From Polynucleobacter sp. (GTDB lineage: Bacteria; Pseudomonadota; Gammaproteobacteria; Burkholderiales; Burkholderiaceae): a stretch of DNA of 6,612 nt. Each line of letters starts with the position of its first letter. The stretch's first letter is position 1. The notes under the pieces were generated by a model. That model ran no database searches. It was not told the DNA's origin and saw only the letters and a program-made list of their open reading frames with translations. Where the stretch lies: assembly GCA_023253245.1 (NCBI GenBank), contig JALRHB010000070.1, positions 1 through 6,612 on the forward strand, given 5' to 3'. This document shows, in pieces, positions 1 to 6,612 of this stretch. Made by a program: the position numbers and the translations under genes.

Positions 1-1353
1 GTCTCTGATCGGGTAATTCGTTTTGAGTTTAAAAATAGTAATCCAGAGTTGCCAGTCATGGTGGCAACCTTGCCTATCTTTTCGCGCAATTGGGGTAAAA
101 ATCCTGATGGCAGCATCACACCTTTTGACAAGTTAACTTTTGAAGCGCCTTTAGCTAGTGGCCCTTATGTGATTGAGTCTTACAAAGCTGGCAAGACAAT
201 GACTTTTAAGCGCAATCCTCATTACTGGGCCGATCAGGGTGGGAAGACTTTGAATGTGCGTGTTGGCTTTTTTAATTTTGACCGAGTGGTATACAAGCTA
301 TATAGCGATGACGCGGTTCGTTTGGAGGCATTTAAAGCCGGCGAGTTTGATGCGCTAGTGGAATATCGCGCCAAGAATTGGGCTAAAAGTTATGTTGGAC
401 CCCGGTTTAATGATGGCACGCTTGAGAAAAAAGCGTTCCTAAATCACAATGGCGCAGGCATGCAGGGTTTTGCGATGAATATACGTAGACCCATCTTCCA
501 AGATCCACGAGTTCGCCAGGCGCTGGGGTATGCGCTCGATTTTGAATGGCTCAATCGCCAACTATTTTTTGATCAGTACAGCCGAATCAACAGCTATTTT
601 ACAAACAGTGATTTGAGCGCCAACTTTGATGGACCACAAAAGCCAACCGAGGCGGAGTTGAAATTACTAAGACCACTTAAAGCGCAGTATCCGAAGTGGG
701 TGCCAGATGCGGTATTTGGTCCAATGCCCCCTGCACCCTCGACGGCGCCTCCAGAGAGTCTGCGACAGAATTTACGCAAAGCTCGTGACTTACTAGCCCA
801 AGCGGGATGGCAATATCGTGATGGTGCATTACGCAATATGCGGGGTGAGCCATTTCGTTTTGAGATGGTTGAGGATGGCCCTTTTTTCTTACGAGTGATC
901 TCCTCTTACGTGCGCAACTTAGAGAAGTTGGGAATCCAGGTGGATATTCGTACTAGTGACTTTGCTTTGCATCAAAAGCGTATGGATGAATATGATTTTG
1001 ATATGACGACAATTCGTTTTCCAGACTCTCAAAGTCCCGGAAATGAATTATGGGATCGGTTTGGCAGTCAGGCAGCCAAGGAGAAGGGTTCAGATAATGT
1101 AATCGGTGTTCAATCGCCTGTCGTTGATGCTTTGGTGGATGCTGTTGTAAAAGCCCAGACACGTCAAGAGTTGCAAGCGGCAACTAGGGCTTTGGACCGG
1201 GTTCTGTGGAATAGTTATTACGTAATTCCTCAGTGGTACAACCGAACTCACAGAATCGCCTATCGTAAAGAAATGCGCTATCCGCAACCTCCTTTGTATT
1301 ACACCGCTGAATCTTGGATTTTGCTTAATTGGTGGAAAGAGGGGGTGCGCTAA
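1..1353 (+). CDS. yejA: YejA-type periplasmic oligopeptide-binding protein (5' partial)
   Basis: This is the substrate-binding subunit of an oligopeptide ABC importer (SBP_bac_5, the DppA/OppA fold), acting in the periplasm. The frame is open from base 1, so 450 C-terminal residues are visible. E. coli YejA is about 604 residues, so roughly 150, including the signal peptide, lie upstream. The ATG at 49 is internal: the codons before it (VSDRVIRFEFKNSNPELP) match the family. Visible landmarks, numbered from base 1, are the GPYVIESYKAGKTMTFKRNP block (about 54-73), typical of peptide-binding proteins, and NIRRPIFQDPRVRQALGYAL (about 160-179) followed by DFEWLNRQLFF, characteristic of the YejA branch. 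The C-terminus ends in a WILLNWWK-type segment. The stop codon overlaps the yejB start by one base (TAATG). The family is known for uptake of peptides, including microcin C in E. coli; the ligand here cannot be read from the sequence. The promoter lies outside the window. Confidence 0.93.
   Translation, partial: VSDRVIRFEFKNSNPELPVMVATLPIFSRNWGKNPDGSITPFDKLTFEAPLASGPYVIESYKAGKTMTFKRNPHYWADQGGKTLNVRVGFFNFDRVVYKLYSDDAVRLEAFKAGEFDALVEYRAKNWAKSYVGPRFNDGTLEKKAFLNHNGAGMQGFAMNIRRPIFQDPRVRQALGYALDFEWLNRQLFFDQYSRINSYFTNSDLSANFDGPQKPTEAELKLLRPLKAQYPKWVPDAVFGPMPPAPSTAPPESLRQNLRKARDLLAQAGWQYRDGALRNMRGEPFRFEMVEDGPFFLRVISSYVRNLEKLGIQVDIRTSDFALHQKRMDEYDFDMTTIRFPDSQSPGNELWDRFGSQAAKEKGSDNVIGVQSPVVDALVDAVVKAQTRQELQAATRALDRVLWNSYYVIPQWYNRTHRIAYRKEMRYPQPPLYYTAESWILLNWWKEGVR
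1336..1345 (+). promoter_or_regulatory. Ribosome binding site of yejB (decides the start)
   Basis: A purine run, AAAGAGGGGG, lies inside the last codons of yejA, 7 bases before the ATG at 1353. It supports that ATG, which overlaps the yejA stop as TAATG, over the in-frame TTG at 1329, which has no such site. An ATG four codons later (1365) is the position that aligns with the E. coli YejB start and remains a possible alternative. Confidence 0.6.
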
Positions 1354-2429
1354 TGCAAGGGCAAATGTGGTCTTACATACTTAAGCGTGTGCTCTTGATG
1401 ATTCCCACCTTATTGGGCGTTTTAACACTTACTTTTGCAGTGGTGCAGTTTGTTCCTGGAGGGCCCGTTGAGCAGTTGATGCTTGAATTGAAAGGTAAGG
1501 GCGATGCTGCTGTTAGTGGTGCGGAATCTTCAGGCGGTGGCAGTAATTATCGTGGCAGGCAAGGGGTGGATGCAGAGCGCTTAGCTGAGGTTAAAGCACT
1601 TTATGGGTTTGATAAGCCACCACTCGAGCGTTATTTCATGATGCTTAAACGTTTTGCTCAATTTGATTTGGGACAAAGTTACTATCAGCATCAAAGTGTA
1701 TGGCAACTAGTTGTCTCTAAGTTACCAGTCTCAATCAGTATTGGGTTGTGGACATTCTTTTTAACGTACCTAGTATCCATTCCATTGGGTATTGCGAAGG
1801 CTGTGCGAGATGGTTCACGTTTTGATGCTATCACTAGCACAATGATTTTGGTTGGCTATGCCATCCCCGGATTTGTGTTGGGTGTATTGCTTTTAGTTAT
1901 TTTTGGAGGCGGTAGTTTTTTACAAATCTTCCCTTTGCGAGGTTTAACTTCTGATAATTGGAGTGAGTTAAGCATGATGGGCAAGGTGATGGATTATTTA
2001 TGGCATTTGGTTTTGCCCATTACCGCCTCTGTATTAGGGAGCTTTGCCGTTGTAACGATGCTTACTAAAAATTCCTTTCTGGAAGAAATTCGTAAGCAAT
2101 ATGTTTTAACGGCTAGAGCAAAGGGCCTTACAGAGAAGCAAGTTCTTTGGAAACATGTATTTCGCAATGCATTGCTTCCTCTGATAACAGGGTTTCCTGC
2201 AGCCTTTATTGGGGCATTCTTTACGGGATCCTTACTGATTGAAACTTTGTTTTCTCTCGATGGTCTTGGCTTGCTGTCTTATGAATCAGTCATGCGACGT
2301 GATTACCCAGTAGTATTTGGCACACTTTACCTTTTTACTCTCATCGGCTTATTCACCAAGCTCATTTCCGACCTTTGTTATGTCTATATTGATCCACGCA
2401 TTCAGTTTGGTGCTGGAGGTGGATCATGA
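1353..2429 (+). CDS. yejB: YejB-type oligopeptide ABC transporter permease
   Basis: This is an inner-membrane permease subunit that pairs with YejE to form the peptide channel. It has 358 residues; E. coli YejB has 364. An N-terminal membrane helix (about 12-34) leads into VPGGPVEQ. A Gly/Ser-rich periplasmic stretch (about 48-70) ending in SNYRGRQG follows, as in E. coli YejB. The BPD_transp_1 core occupies about 120-345, with hydrophobic segments near 126-150, 163-187, 219-238, 270-298 and 320-340. The cytoplasmic EAA loop that contacts the ATPase is clear: YVLTARAKGLTEKQVLWKHV, residues 250-269, followed by FRNALLP. The start at 1353 is chosen from the TAATG overlap with yejA and the ribosome binding site; 1365 is possible. 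The 3' end overlaps yejE by four bases (ATGA), indicating translational coupling within the operon. Confidence 0.95.
   Translation: MQGQMWSYILKRVLLMIPTLLGVLTLTFAVVQFVPGGPVEQLMLELKGKGDAAVSGAESSGGGSNYRGRQGVDAERLAEVKALYGFDKPPLERYFMMLKRFAQFDLGQSYYQHQSVWQLVVSKLPVSISIGLWTFFLTYLVSIPLGIAKAVRDGSRFDAITSTMILVGYAIPGFVLGVLLLVIFGGGSFLQIFPLRGLTSDNWSELSMMGKVMDYLWHLVLPITASVLGSFAVVTMLTKNSFLEEIRKQYVLTARAKGLTEKQVLWKHVFRNALLPLITGFPAAFIGAFFTGSLLIETLFSLDGLGLLSYESVMRRDYPVVFGTLYLFTLIGLFTKLISDLCYVYIDPRIQFGAGGGS
2415..2420 (+). promoter_or_regulatory. Ribosome binding site of yejE
   Basis: A strong GGAGGT lies within the last codons of yejB, 5 bases before the yejE ATG at 2426. With the ATGA overlap it fixes that start. 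Confidence 0.75.
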
Positions 2430-3451
2430 ACCGGTGGCAGCGCTTTAAAAACAGTCGCATGGGCTATGCAAGTCTGTGGATATTCATGATTCTGTTTGGC
2501 TTGTCGATGTGCGCCGAATTAATTGCCAACGATAAGCCTTTGATGGTGCGATATCAGGGTAAGTTTTATTTTCCAATTATTAAGTCGCAACCTGAAAGAG
2601 TTTTTGGTGGCGACTTCGCAACGCCAACCGATTTTTTGGATCCTGATATACGTCGCAACATTACTACTAATGGTAATTGGGCGATTTATCCGCCCATACC
2701 CTATAGCTATGAGACCTTAAATTATTTTGCCAAGGTGCCCAATCCTGCGCCACCTTCAAGAGAAAATTGGCTGGGAACAGATGATCGTGGGCGTGATGTA
2801 TTGGCACGTCTTATCTATGGCTTTCGTCTATCAATCTTATTTGGATTGGCACTCACCATAGTAGGGGTTAGTGTTGGCATCATTACTGGCTCTCTGATGG
2901 GATTTTTTGGTGGCAAGTTTGATCTTGTTTCGCAGCGACTCATCGAGATTTGGTCTGCCATGCCTGAGTTATATCTGCTGATTATTTTTGCGTCCATTTT
3001 TAATCCAAGTATTTCCTTGTTGATCATCTTATTAGCAGCTTTTGGTTGGATGGGCTTATCTGATTATGTGCGCGCTGAGTTCTTTCGTAATCGCGCCTTG
3101 GAATATGTTCGTGCAGCACGAGCTTTGGGTTTAACTAATTTGCAAATTATGTGGCGGCATATTCTTCCAAATAGTTTGACGCCGGTTATTACTTTTCTAC
3201 CATTCAGAATGAGTGCTGCGATTTTGTCCTTGACGAGTTTAGATTTCTTGGGTTTAGGTGTGCCACCAGGGACGCCAAGTTTGGGTGAGTTACTGTCGCA
3301 AGGTAAGAGCAACTTAGATGCTTGGTGGATTTCGCTTTCAACATTTGTGGTGCTAGTCTCAACTTTACTCTTGCTCACCTTTATGGGTGAGGCCTTGCGA
3401 GATGCTTTTGATTCACGAAAGTCGAGCGTGATCAATAGGGGACGTGTATGA
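2426..3451 (+). CDS. yejE: YejE-type oligopeptide ABC transporter permease
   Basis: This is the second inner-membrane permease of the Yej importer (OppC-like). It has 341 residues, the same length as E. coli YejE. An N-terminal helix (about 14-32) is followed by ELIANDKPL (31-39), a family hallmark, and a periplasmic segment of about 80 residues. The OppC-type motif NWLGTDDRGRDVLARLIYG (114-132) introduces the BPD_transp_1 core, with hydrophobic segments near 136-160, 181-210, 250-275 and 302-321. The EAA loop that docks on YejF is EYVRAARALGLTNLQIMWRH, residues 226-245, followed by ILPN. LTSLDFLGLGVP (269-280) and the C-terminal GEALRDAFD (321-329) are also typical. It overlaps yejB upstream and yejF downstream by four bases each (ATGA), so translation of all three is probably coupled. 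No defect is visible. Confidence 0.95.
   Translation: MNRWQRFKNSRMGYASLWIFMILFGLSMCAELIANDKPLMVRYQGKFYFPIIKSQPERVFGGDFATPTDFLDPDIRRNITTNGNWAIYPPIPYSYETLNYFAKVPNPAPPSRENWLGTDDRGRDVLARLIYGFRLSILFGLALTIVGVSVGIITGSLMGFFGGKFDLVSQRLIEIWSAMPELYLLIIFASIFNPSISLLIILLAAFGWMGLSDYVRAEFFRNRALEYVRAARALGLTNLQIMWRHILPNSLTPVITFLPFRMSAAILSLTSLDFLGLGVPPGTPSLGELLSQGKSNLDAWWISLSTFVVLVSTLLLLTFMGEALRDAFDSRKSSVINRGRV
3437..3442 (+). promoter_or_regulatory. Ribosome binding site of yejF
   Basis: AGGGGA lies 5 bases before the yejF ATG at 3448, inside the end of yejE. The start itself overlaps the yejE stop as ATGA. Confidence 0.6.
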
Positions 3452-5118
3452 CTACAACCAAGCCCCCATCATTAAATTCCCCTTTGTTACGTTTTGAAGA
3501 TTTTTCGATTTCTTTTGGTTCGGGGCGCCGTGAGAAATTTGCTGTTAATCACCTCGATTTAGAGATTGGTATTGGTGAGCGTTTAGCGTTGGTTGGGGAA
3601 TCCGGCTCAGGCAAAACACTGACTGCTTTAGCACCCTTGCGATTAGAGCCCGAGGGCGCCAAAGTCTCTGGGCGAATTCTCTGGAATGCTCAGCGTGATA
3701 ATCGCTCACCCGTAGACCTATTGTCTTTACCTAGCTCTGATATTCGACAGATCCGCGGTCGGCAAATAGCTATGGTTTTTCAGGAGCCAATGACAGCTTT
3801 AAATCCATTATTTACCGTGGGCAATCAAATTGTTGAGGCTGTTCAGATTTATCAGCCTTTGATATCTAAAGACGATTGCATATCTGCTGCAATTGATTTG
3901 CTGCAAAAGACAGGAATTCCCGAACCAGAGAGGCGCTTTCACTCATACCCCCATCAACTTTCGGGCGGCCAACGCCAGCGCGCTATGATCGCCATGGCAT
4001 TGGCATGTAAGCCCAGGTTACTCATTGCGGATGAGCCTACTACGGCACTAGATGTCAGTTTGCGTTTGCAAATTTTAGATTTACTTAAAGAGTTGCAAGA
4101 GGAGTCAAAAGATCATGGTGGTATGGCCATTCTCTTAATTACTCACGACCTGAATTTAGTGAAGCATTTTGCTCAACGTGTTGCAGTGCTCAATCAGGGC
4201 AGGCTTATGGAAGTTGGTCCTACTTCGCAAGTCTTTAATCATCCCACTGATCCTTATACGAAATCTTTAATCAATAGTGAGCCAGTGCGCAATTTAGCGC
4301 CAGTACTGCCCTTAGCACCAGTGCTATTGAAGACGAAGGCTTTGTCGGTTTCTTATCCTGGAACAGAATCTACTTCATGGTTTAAAAAGCCACCTCGTCA
4401 TCAAGTTCTACGTAAGGTTGGGTTTGAGCTCAAGCAAGGGCAAACTATCGGCGTGATTGGTGAATCGGGTTCTGGCAAGACAACCTTGGGTATGGCGGTG
4501 CTAGGCTTGTTGGGTGACTCAGCAGCACAGATTCTTGGAGAGGTAGAAGTACTGGGGCAAGATTGGCAAAAACTGAAACCAGTGCAAAGACGTTCAATGC
4601 GCTCAAGCCTACAGGTAATTTTTCAAGATCCATTCGGATCTTTATCGCCGCGCATGAATGTCATGCAAATTATTTCAGAAGGTTTGGATGTTCATTTCCC
4701 TGATTTATCTCAAGCCCAAAGGGAGTCGCGTGTATTGGATATTTTGCGGGAAGTAGGGATTGATCGTTCAGCACTAACGCGCTATCCCCATGAGTTCTCT
4801 GGCGGGCAAAGACAGCGGATTGCTATTGCGCGCGCTTTAATCTTGAAGCCACAGATTTTGGTATTGGATGAACCAACTTCTGCATTAGACGTGTCGATTC
4901 AAAAACAGGTGCTTGCTTTACTATCTGAGTTGCAAAAAAAATATAACCTCGCCTATTTAATGATTAGTCATGATTTGGCAGTCATTCGCGCCATGTCCCA
5001 TGAAATCATGGTTCTCAAAGAAGGCCGGGTAGTGGAATTTGGCGAAACTGAAACTCTCATCAAACACCCTCGTCAGATCTACACTAGAGAGCTCTTTGAG
5101 GCAGCCGAACTAAGCTAA
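3448..5118 (+). CDS. yejF: YejF-type fused double ATP-binding subunit of the peptide importer
   Basis: This cytoplasmic ATPase powers the YejBE channel; two complete ABC domains are fused in one chain. It has 556 residues, slightly longer than E. coli YejF (529). First domain: Walker A GESGSGKT (50-57), Q-loop Q112 in FQEP, signature LSGGQRQR (171-178), Walker B LLIADE (191-196), H-loop H233. A short oligopeptide-transporter-type extension (HPTDPYTKSLINSEP, 265-279) follows. Second domain: Walker A GESGSGKT (338-345), Q393 in FQDP, signature FSGGQRQR (450-457), Walker B with D474-E475, H-loop H508. All catalytic elements are intact in both halves, so both sites should hydrolyse ATP. The linker around 283-294 contains a small LAPVLP/LAPVLL duplication. 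The gene starts within the yejE stop (ATGA) and appears to end the operon. DppD-DppF-type fusions look similar, but the neighbours identify it as YejF. Confidence 0.96.
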   Translation: MTTTKPPSLNSPLLRFEDFSISFGSGRREKFAVNHLDLEIGIGERLALVGESGSGKTLTALAPLRLEPEGAKVSGRILWNAQRDNRSPVDLLSLPSSDIRQIRGRQIAMVFQEPMTALNPLFTVGNQIVEAVQIYQPLISKDDCISAAIDLLQKTGIPEPERRFHSYPHQLSGGQRQRAMIAMALACKPRLLIADEPTTALDVSLRLQILDLLKELQEESKDHGGMAILLITHDLNLVKHFAQRVAVLNQGRLMEVGPTSQVFNHPTDPYTKSLINSEPVRNLAPVLPLAPVLLKTKALSVSYPGTESTSWFKKPPRHQVLRKVGFELKQGQTIGVIGESGSGKTTLGMAVLGLLGDSAAQILGEVEVLGQDWQKLKPVQRRSMRSSLQVIFQDPFGSLSPRMNVMQIISEGLDVHFPDLSQAQRESRVLDILREVGIDRSALTRYPHEFSGGQRQRIAIARALILKPQILVLDEPTSALDVSIQKQVLALLSELQKKYNLAYLMISHDLAVIRAMSHEIMVLKEGRVVEFGETETLIKHPRQIYTRELFEAAELS

Positions 5119-5142
5119 AGCTATTAAAAACAATGGCTTAGC
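5110..5142 (+). terminator. Weak stem-loop at the yejF stop codon, possible operon end
   Basis: GCTTAG (5136-5141) can pair with CTAAGC (5110-5115). Alternatively GCTTAGC (5136-5142) can pair with GCTAAAGC (5114-5121), leaving one bulged A. The two foldings share the right arm and cover the yejF stop codon. No T-run follows, so an intrinsic terminator is doubtful. A second imperfect hairpin at 5148-5171 (GTCT/AGAC with an inner GTTT/AAAC and a three-base bulge) leads into TTCTTT. Either could end the yej transcript, or neither. Confidence 0.22.
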
Positions 5143-5156
5143 TCTCTGTCTAGGGT

Positions 5157-5185
5157 TTGTTCAAAACAGACTTCTTTGATAGAAT
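5157..5185 (+). promoter_or_regulatory. Candidate sigma70-type promoter for the NlpC/P60-like gene
   Basis: The -10 element is TAGAAT (5180-5185), matching five of six consensus bases. It is preceded, at a 17-base spacer, by TTGTTC (5157-5162), which matches only the TTG of the -35 consensus. Placing the -10 hexamer at -12 to -7 puts +1 on the A of the ATG at 5192, which would make the mRNA leaderless. The promoter would give the gene expression independent of the yej operon. Confidence 0.5.
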
Positions 5186-5191
5186 GCCCCG

Positions 5192-5884
5192 ATGTCCCTT
5201 CAAAACAAGCTTATGCGCGCATCCCTTGGCTATTTTTCTGGTGCTCTACTCCTGGTTTTAGCCTTGCTTGCTCAGCCGGTTATTGCGGCAGACGTTGGAT
5301 CTGATGCGGCCAAAGAGGCGCCAGTGGAGAATGCAGCAGAGGCGACTCAAGACACTGCCAAGCAAAGTATGTTTCAAGCGGGTAAATCATATTTTTTTCG
5401 AGTGTCTGATCGCCTAGCTGACTCAGTCACGATCAAATCTGACGAGTTGATTAATCGCGCTATGGAAGTCATTGGCGTACGTTATCGCTGGGATACTCAA
5501 TTGCCGCAGTCTGGATTAGATGGCAGTAGTTTCGTTGGGTATGTCTTCAAAGACAAACTCGGTTTCTTGCTTCCACGCAAATCTACCCAAATGAGTCAAG
5601 TCGGTAAGCCAGTGCAACGTGATGATTTACAGCCTGGTGACTTGGTATTTTTTAATACTATGCGCCTGACTTTTTCCCATGTAGGAATTTACGTTGGTGA
5701 TAATAAATTTATTCATTCCCCATCAAAGGGCGCAAGCGTGCGCGTGGATGATCTCAATAGCCTTTATTGGGACAAGCGCTTTGATGGTGCTCGCCGCCTC
5801 TATAACGATGGCCTAGATCATAGTGAGCGTCAAGAACTTCTGAATGAAGTAAATAAGCTCAAGCGCAAAGCGCAACTACTCTAA
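5192..5884 (+). CDS. Exported NlpC/P60-fold protein lacking the catalytic cysteine
   Basis: NlpC/P60 (C40) proteins normally cut peptide cross-bridges of peptidoglycan. This one has 230 residues. A signal peptide (hydrophobic core about 16-31, likely cleavage near VIA-AD, 32/33) directs it to the periplasm, with no lipobox Cys. An Ala/Glu-rich linker (34-58) follows, then the domain (about 84-204) and a charged helical tail (209-230). Family landmarks are GVRYRW (95-100), QPGDLVFF (147-154), SHVGIYVGD with the catalytic-type His163, and FIHSP with His175. The nucleophile motif, normally D-C-S-G, reads D-G-S-S: Gly111 (codon 5522-5524) sits where Cys is expected, and the preceding WGG is WDT. 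Ordinary cysteine peptidase activity is therefore unlikely, and a binding or regulatory role is an inference. No ribosome binding site precedes the ATG at 5192; an in-frame ATG at 5213 is possible and would keep the signal peptide. The gene follows yejF on the same strand after 73 bases. Confidence 0.85.
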   Translation: MSLQNKLMRASLGYFSGALLLVLALLAQPVIAADVGSDAAKEAPVENAAEATQDTAKQSMFQAGKSYFFRVSDRLADSVTIKSDELINRAMEVIGVRYRWDTQLPQSGLDGSSFVGYVFKDKLGFLLPRKSTQMSQVGKPVQRDDLQPGDLVFFNTMRLTFSHVGIYVGDNKFIHSPSKGASVRVDDLNSLYWDKRFDGARRLYNDGLDHSERQELLNEVNKLKRKAQLL

Positions 5885-5910
5885 AACATTGCAGTCTTAT
5901 AAACTGGCTG

Positions 5911-6612
5911 CTAAATTTTTAAGCTTTCTTTAATGGCAACCATTTGTTCTTGGGTTGCAACTTCGCCAGCCAGAATCGCTGCGTTTCTAGATTTAAAGTC
6001 GCTACCACCCATTTGCTTGAGGCGAGGAGTGATGACAATATCAGCACTTTTCAGCTCATACTGATTAATACTGCGTTGCATGATTGAGATGGTTTGTTGC
6101 ATCACTCCAAGGGTGCCGCTAGCATCTTGATGAAGCGGTTCCGAGGAAATGTTCACCGCAATCACAAGTGTTGCTCCCATCTGTCTAGCGTAACTAGCGG
6201 GTACTGGAGCAACGAGACCGCCATCAACATAATCTTTACCGCTGATGAACGCTGGCTGAAAAACGCCAGGGACACTACAGGAAGCGCGCACAGCAAGACC
6301 AGTATTACCTGAGCGAAACAGCACTCCTTTGCCAGACTGCAACTCTGTAGCCACAATTCCCAAAGGTATGCGCATTTGCTCTATTAATTTGTTTTGGACT
6401 TCGCGGTTAACCATATTCTGCAGGGCGTCACCCTTAATAAGTCCCCCAAATCTTCCTGAGAATGGAAGATCCCAATCAGTAATGGTAGCCTCATCTAGAT
6501 TTAAGGCGAGTCGATTGAGTTCATTGCCACTGGCTCCTGAAGCTACCAATGCAGCAATTACACTCCCCGCGCTACTGCCCACGATAATATCTGGGCGTAT
6601 TCCTTGTGCTTC
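5911..6612 (-). CDS. Patatin-like phospholipase, RssA-like (5' partial)
   Basis: Patatin-fold proteins are serine acyl hydrolases using a Ser-Asp dyad. The reading frame is open to the window edge, so 233 C-terminal residues are visible. RssA of E. coli is 301, so perhaps 60 residues, including the glycine-rich oxyanion-hole motif and any signal sequence, are missing. Numbering from the edge, EAQGIRPDIIVGSSAGSVIA (1-20) contains the GXSXG nucleophile Ser14. The GTG at 6580-6582 is the Val of this motif, not a start. RASCSVPGVFQPAF (109-122) and YVDGGLVAPVP (128-138) follow, the latter holding the dyad Asp130. These blocks closely resemble RssA (RASCSIPG, VDGAVVNPIP). The C-terminus carries a DFKSRNAAILAGE-type segment like that of RssA. 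Both catalytic residues are present, so activity is plausible; the substrate is unknown. The gene converges on the NlpC/P60-like gene with a 26-base gap. Confidence 0.9.
   Translation of the reverse strand, partial: EAQGIRPDIIVGSSAGSVIAALVASGASGNELNRLALNLDEATITDWDLPFSGRFGGLIKGDALQNMVNREVQNKLIEQMRIPLGIVATELQSGKGVLFRSGNTGLAVRASCSVPGVFQPAFISGKDYVDGGLVAPVPASYARQMGATLVIAVNISSEPLHQDASGTLGVMQQTISIMQRSINQYELKSADIVITPRLKQMGGSDFKSRNAAILAGEVATQEQMVAIKESLKI

Noticed and set aside
1329..1352. Upstream TTG start for yejB
   Set aside because: It would add eight residues encoded within the yejA end and has no ribosome binding site; the ATG at 1353 has one and forms the usual TAATG overlap.
1494..1562. Gly/Ser-rich low-complexity segment in YejB as a possible insertion
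   Set aside because: A comparable variable segment ending in SNYRG is present in E. coli YejB, so it is a family feature.
3064..3435. 123-codon open frame on the minus strand inside yejE, plus other antisense open frames within yejA, yejE and yejF
   Set aside because: They lie opposite strongly conserved transporter genes, have no recognisable domains and low-complexity Lys/Ser/Arg composition typical of antisense shadows.
5891..5920. Possible bidirectional terminator in the convergent gap (GCAG/CTGC or CAGT/ACTG arms, with a T5 run at 5916-5920)
   Set aside because: Only four base pairs can form in either version and the T-run lies past the arms inside the patatin stop region; too weak to call.
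6094..6312. 72-codon plus-strand and 64-codon minus-strand open frames over the patatin gene
   Set aside because: Both overlap the conserved RssA-like reading frame in other frames and resemble no known family.
6580..6582. GTG as start codon of the patatin gene
   Set aside because: It encodes the Val just before the GSSAG nucleophile motif; ten family-typical residues precede it in the same open frame, so the true start is outside the window.
1..6612. Search for mobile elements, CRISPR repeats, tRNA or rRNA genes, phage or defence genes
   Set aside because: No transposase, regularly spaced repeats, cloverleaf or anti-phage domains were seen; the window is fully occupied by ordinary genes.

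Overview
The window is a compact, gene-dense stretch of bacterial chromosome. By eye the GC content is in the mid-40s per cent and intergenic gaps are short. Codon use, gene content and protein character suggest a betaproteobacterium with a streamlined genome. A Polynucleobacter-like Burkholderiaceae member is my best guess, but this is an inference with no marker gene to confirm it.

Positions 1-5118 (+ strand) hold a nearly complete yejABEF operon, an ABC importer for oligopeptides. The order is the 3' three quarters of yejA (periplasmic solute-binding protein, start outside the window), yejB and yejE (the two permeases), and yejF (a fused double ATPase). The genes are stitched together by start/stop overlaps (TAATG, ATGA, ATGA), each start preceded by a purine-rich ribosome binding site. 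Translation of the four subunits is therefore probably coupled from a single mRNA. YejA would capture peptides in the periplasm, YejB/YejE form the channel, and YejF hydrolyses ATP.

Positions 5119-5191 are a 73-base gap with weak hairpins and a good sigma70-type promoter candidate. Its predicted transcription start falls on the A of the next start codon. The gene that follows (5192-5884, +) encodes an exported NlpC/P60-fold protein. It keeps both His positions of the cell-wall peptidase family, but glycine occupies the place of the catalytic cysteine, so it may be a pseudoenzyme. This is the most notable observation in the window.

Positions 5911-6612 (- strand, convergent) hold the 3' part of a patatin-like phospholipase related to RssA, with its Ser-Asp dyad intact and its N-terminus beyond the window.

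I see no mobile element, CRISPR array, RNA gene or dramatic new system. The region looks like an ordinary housekeeping locus with one unusual cell-wall-related protein. No stretch over 300 bases lacks a gene.
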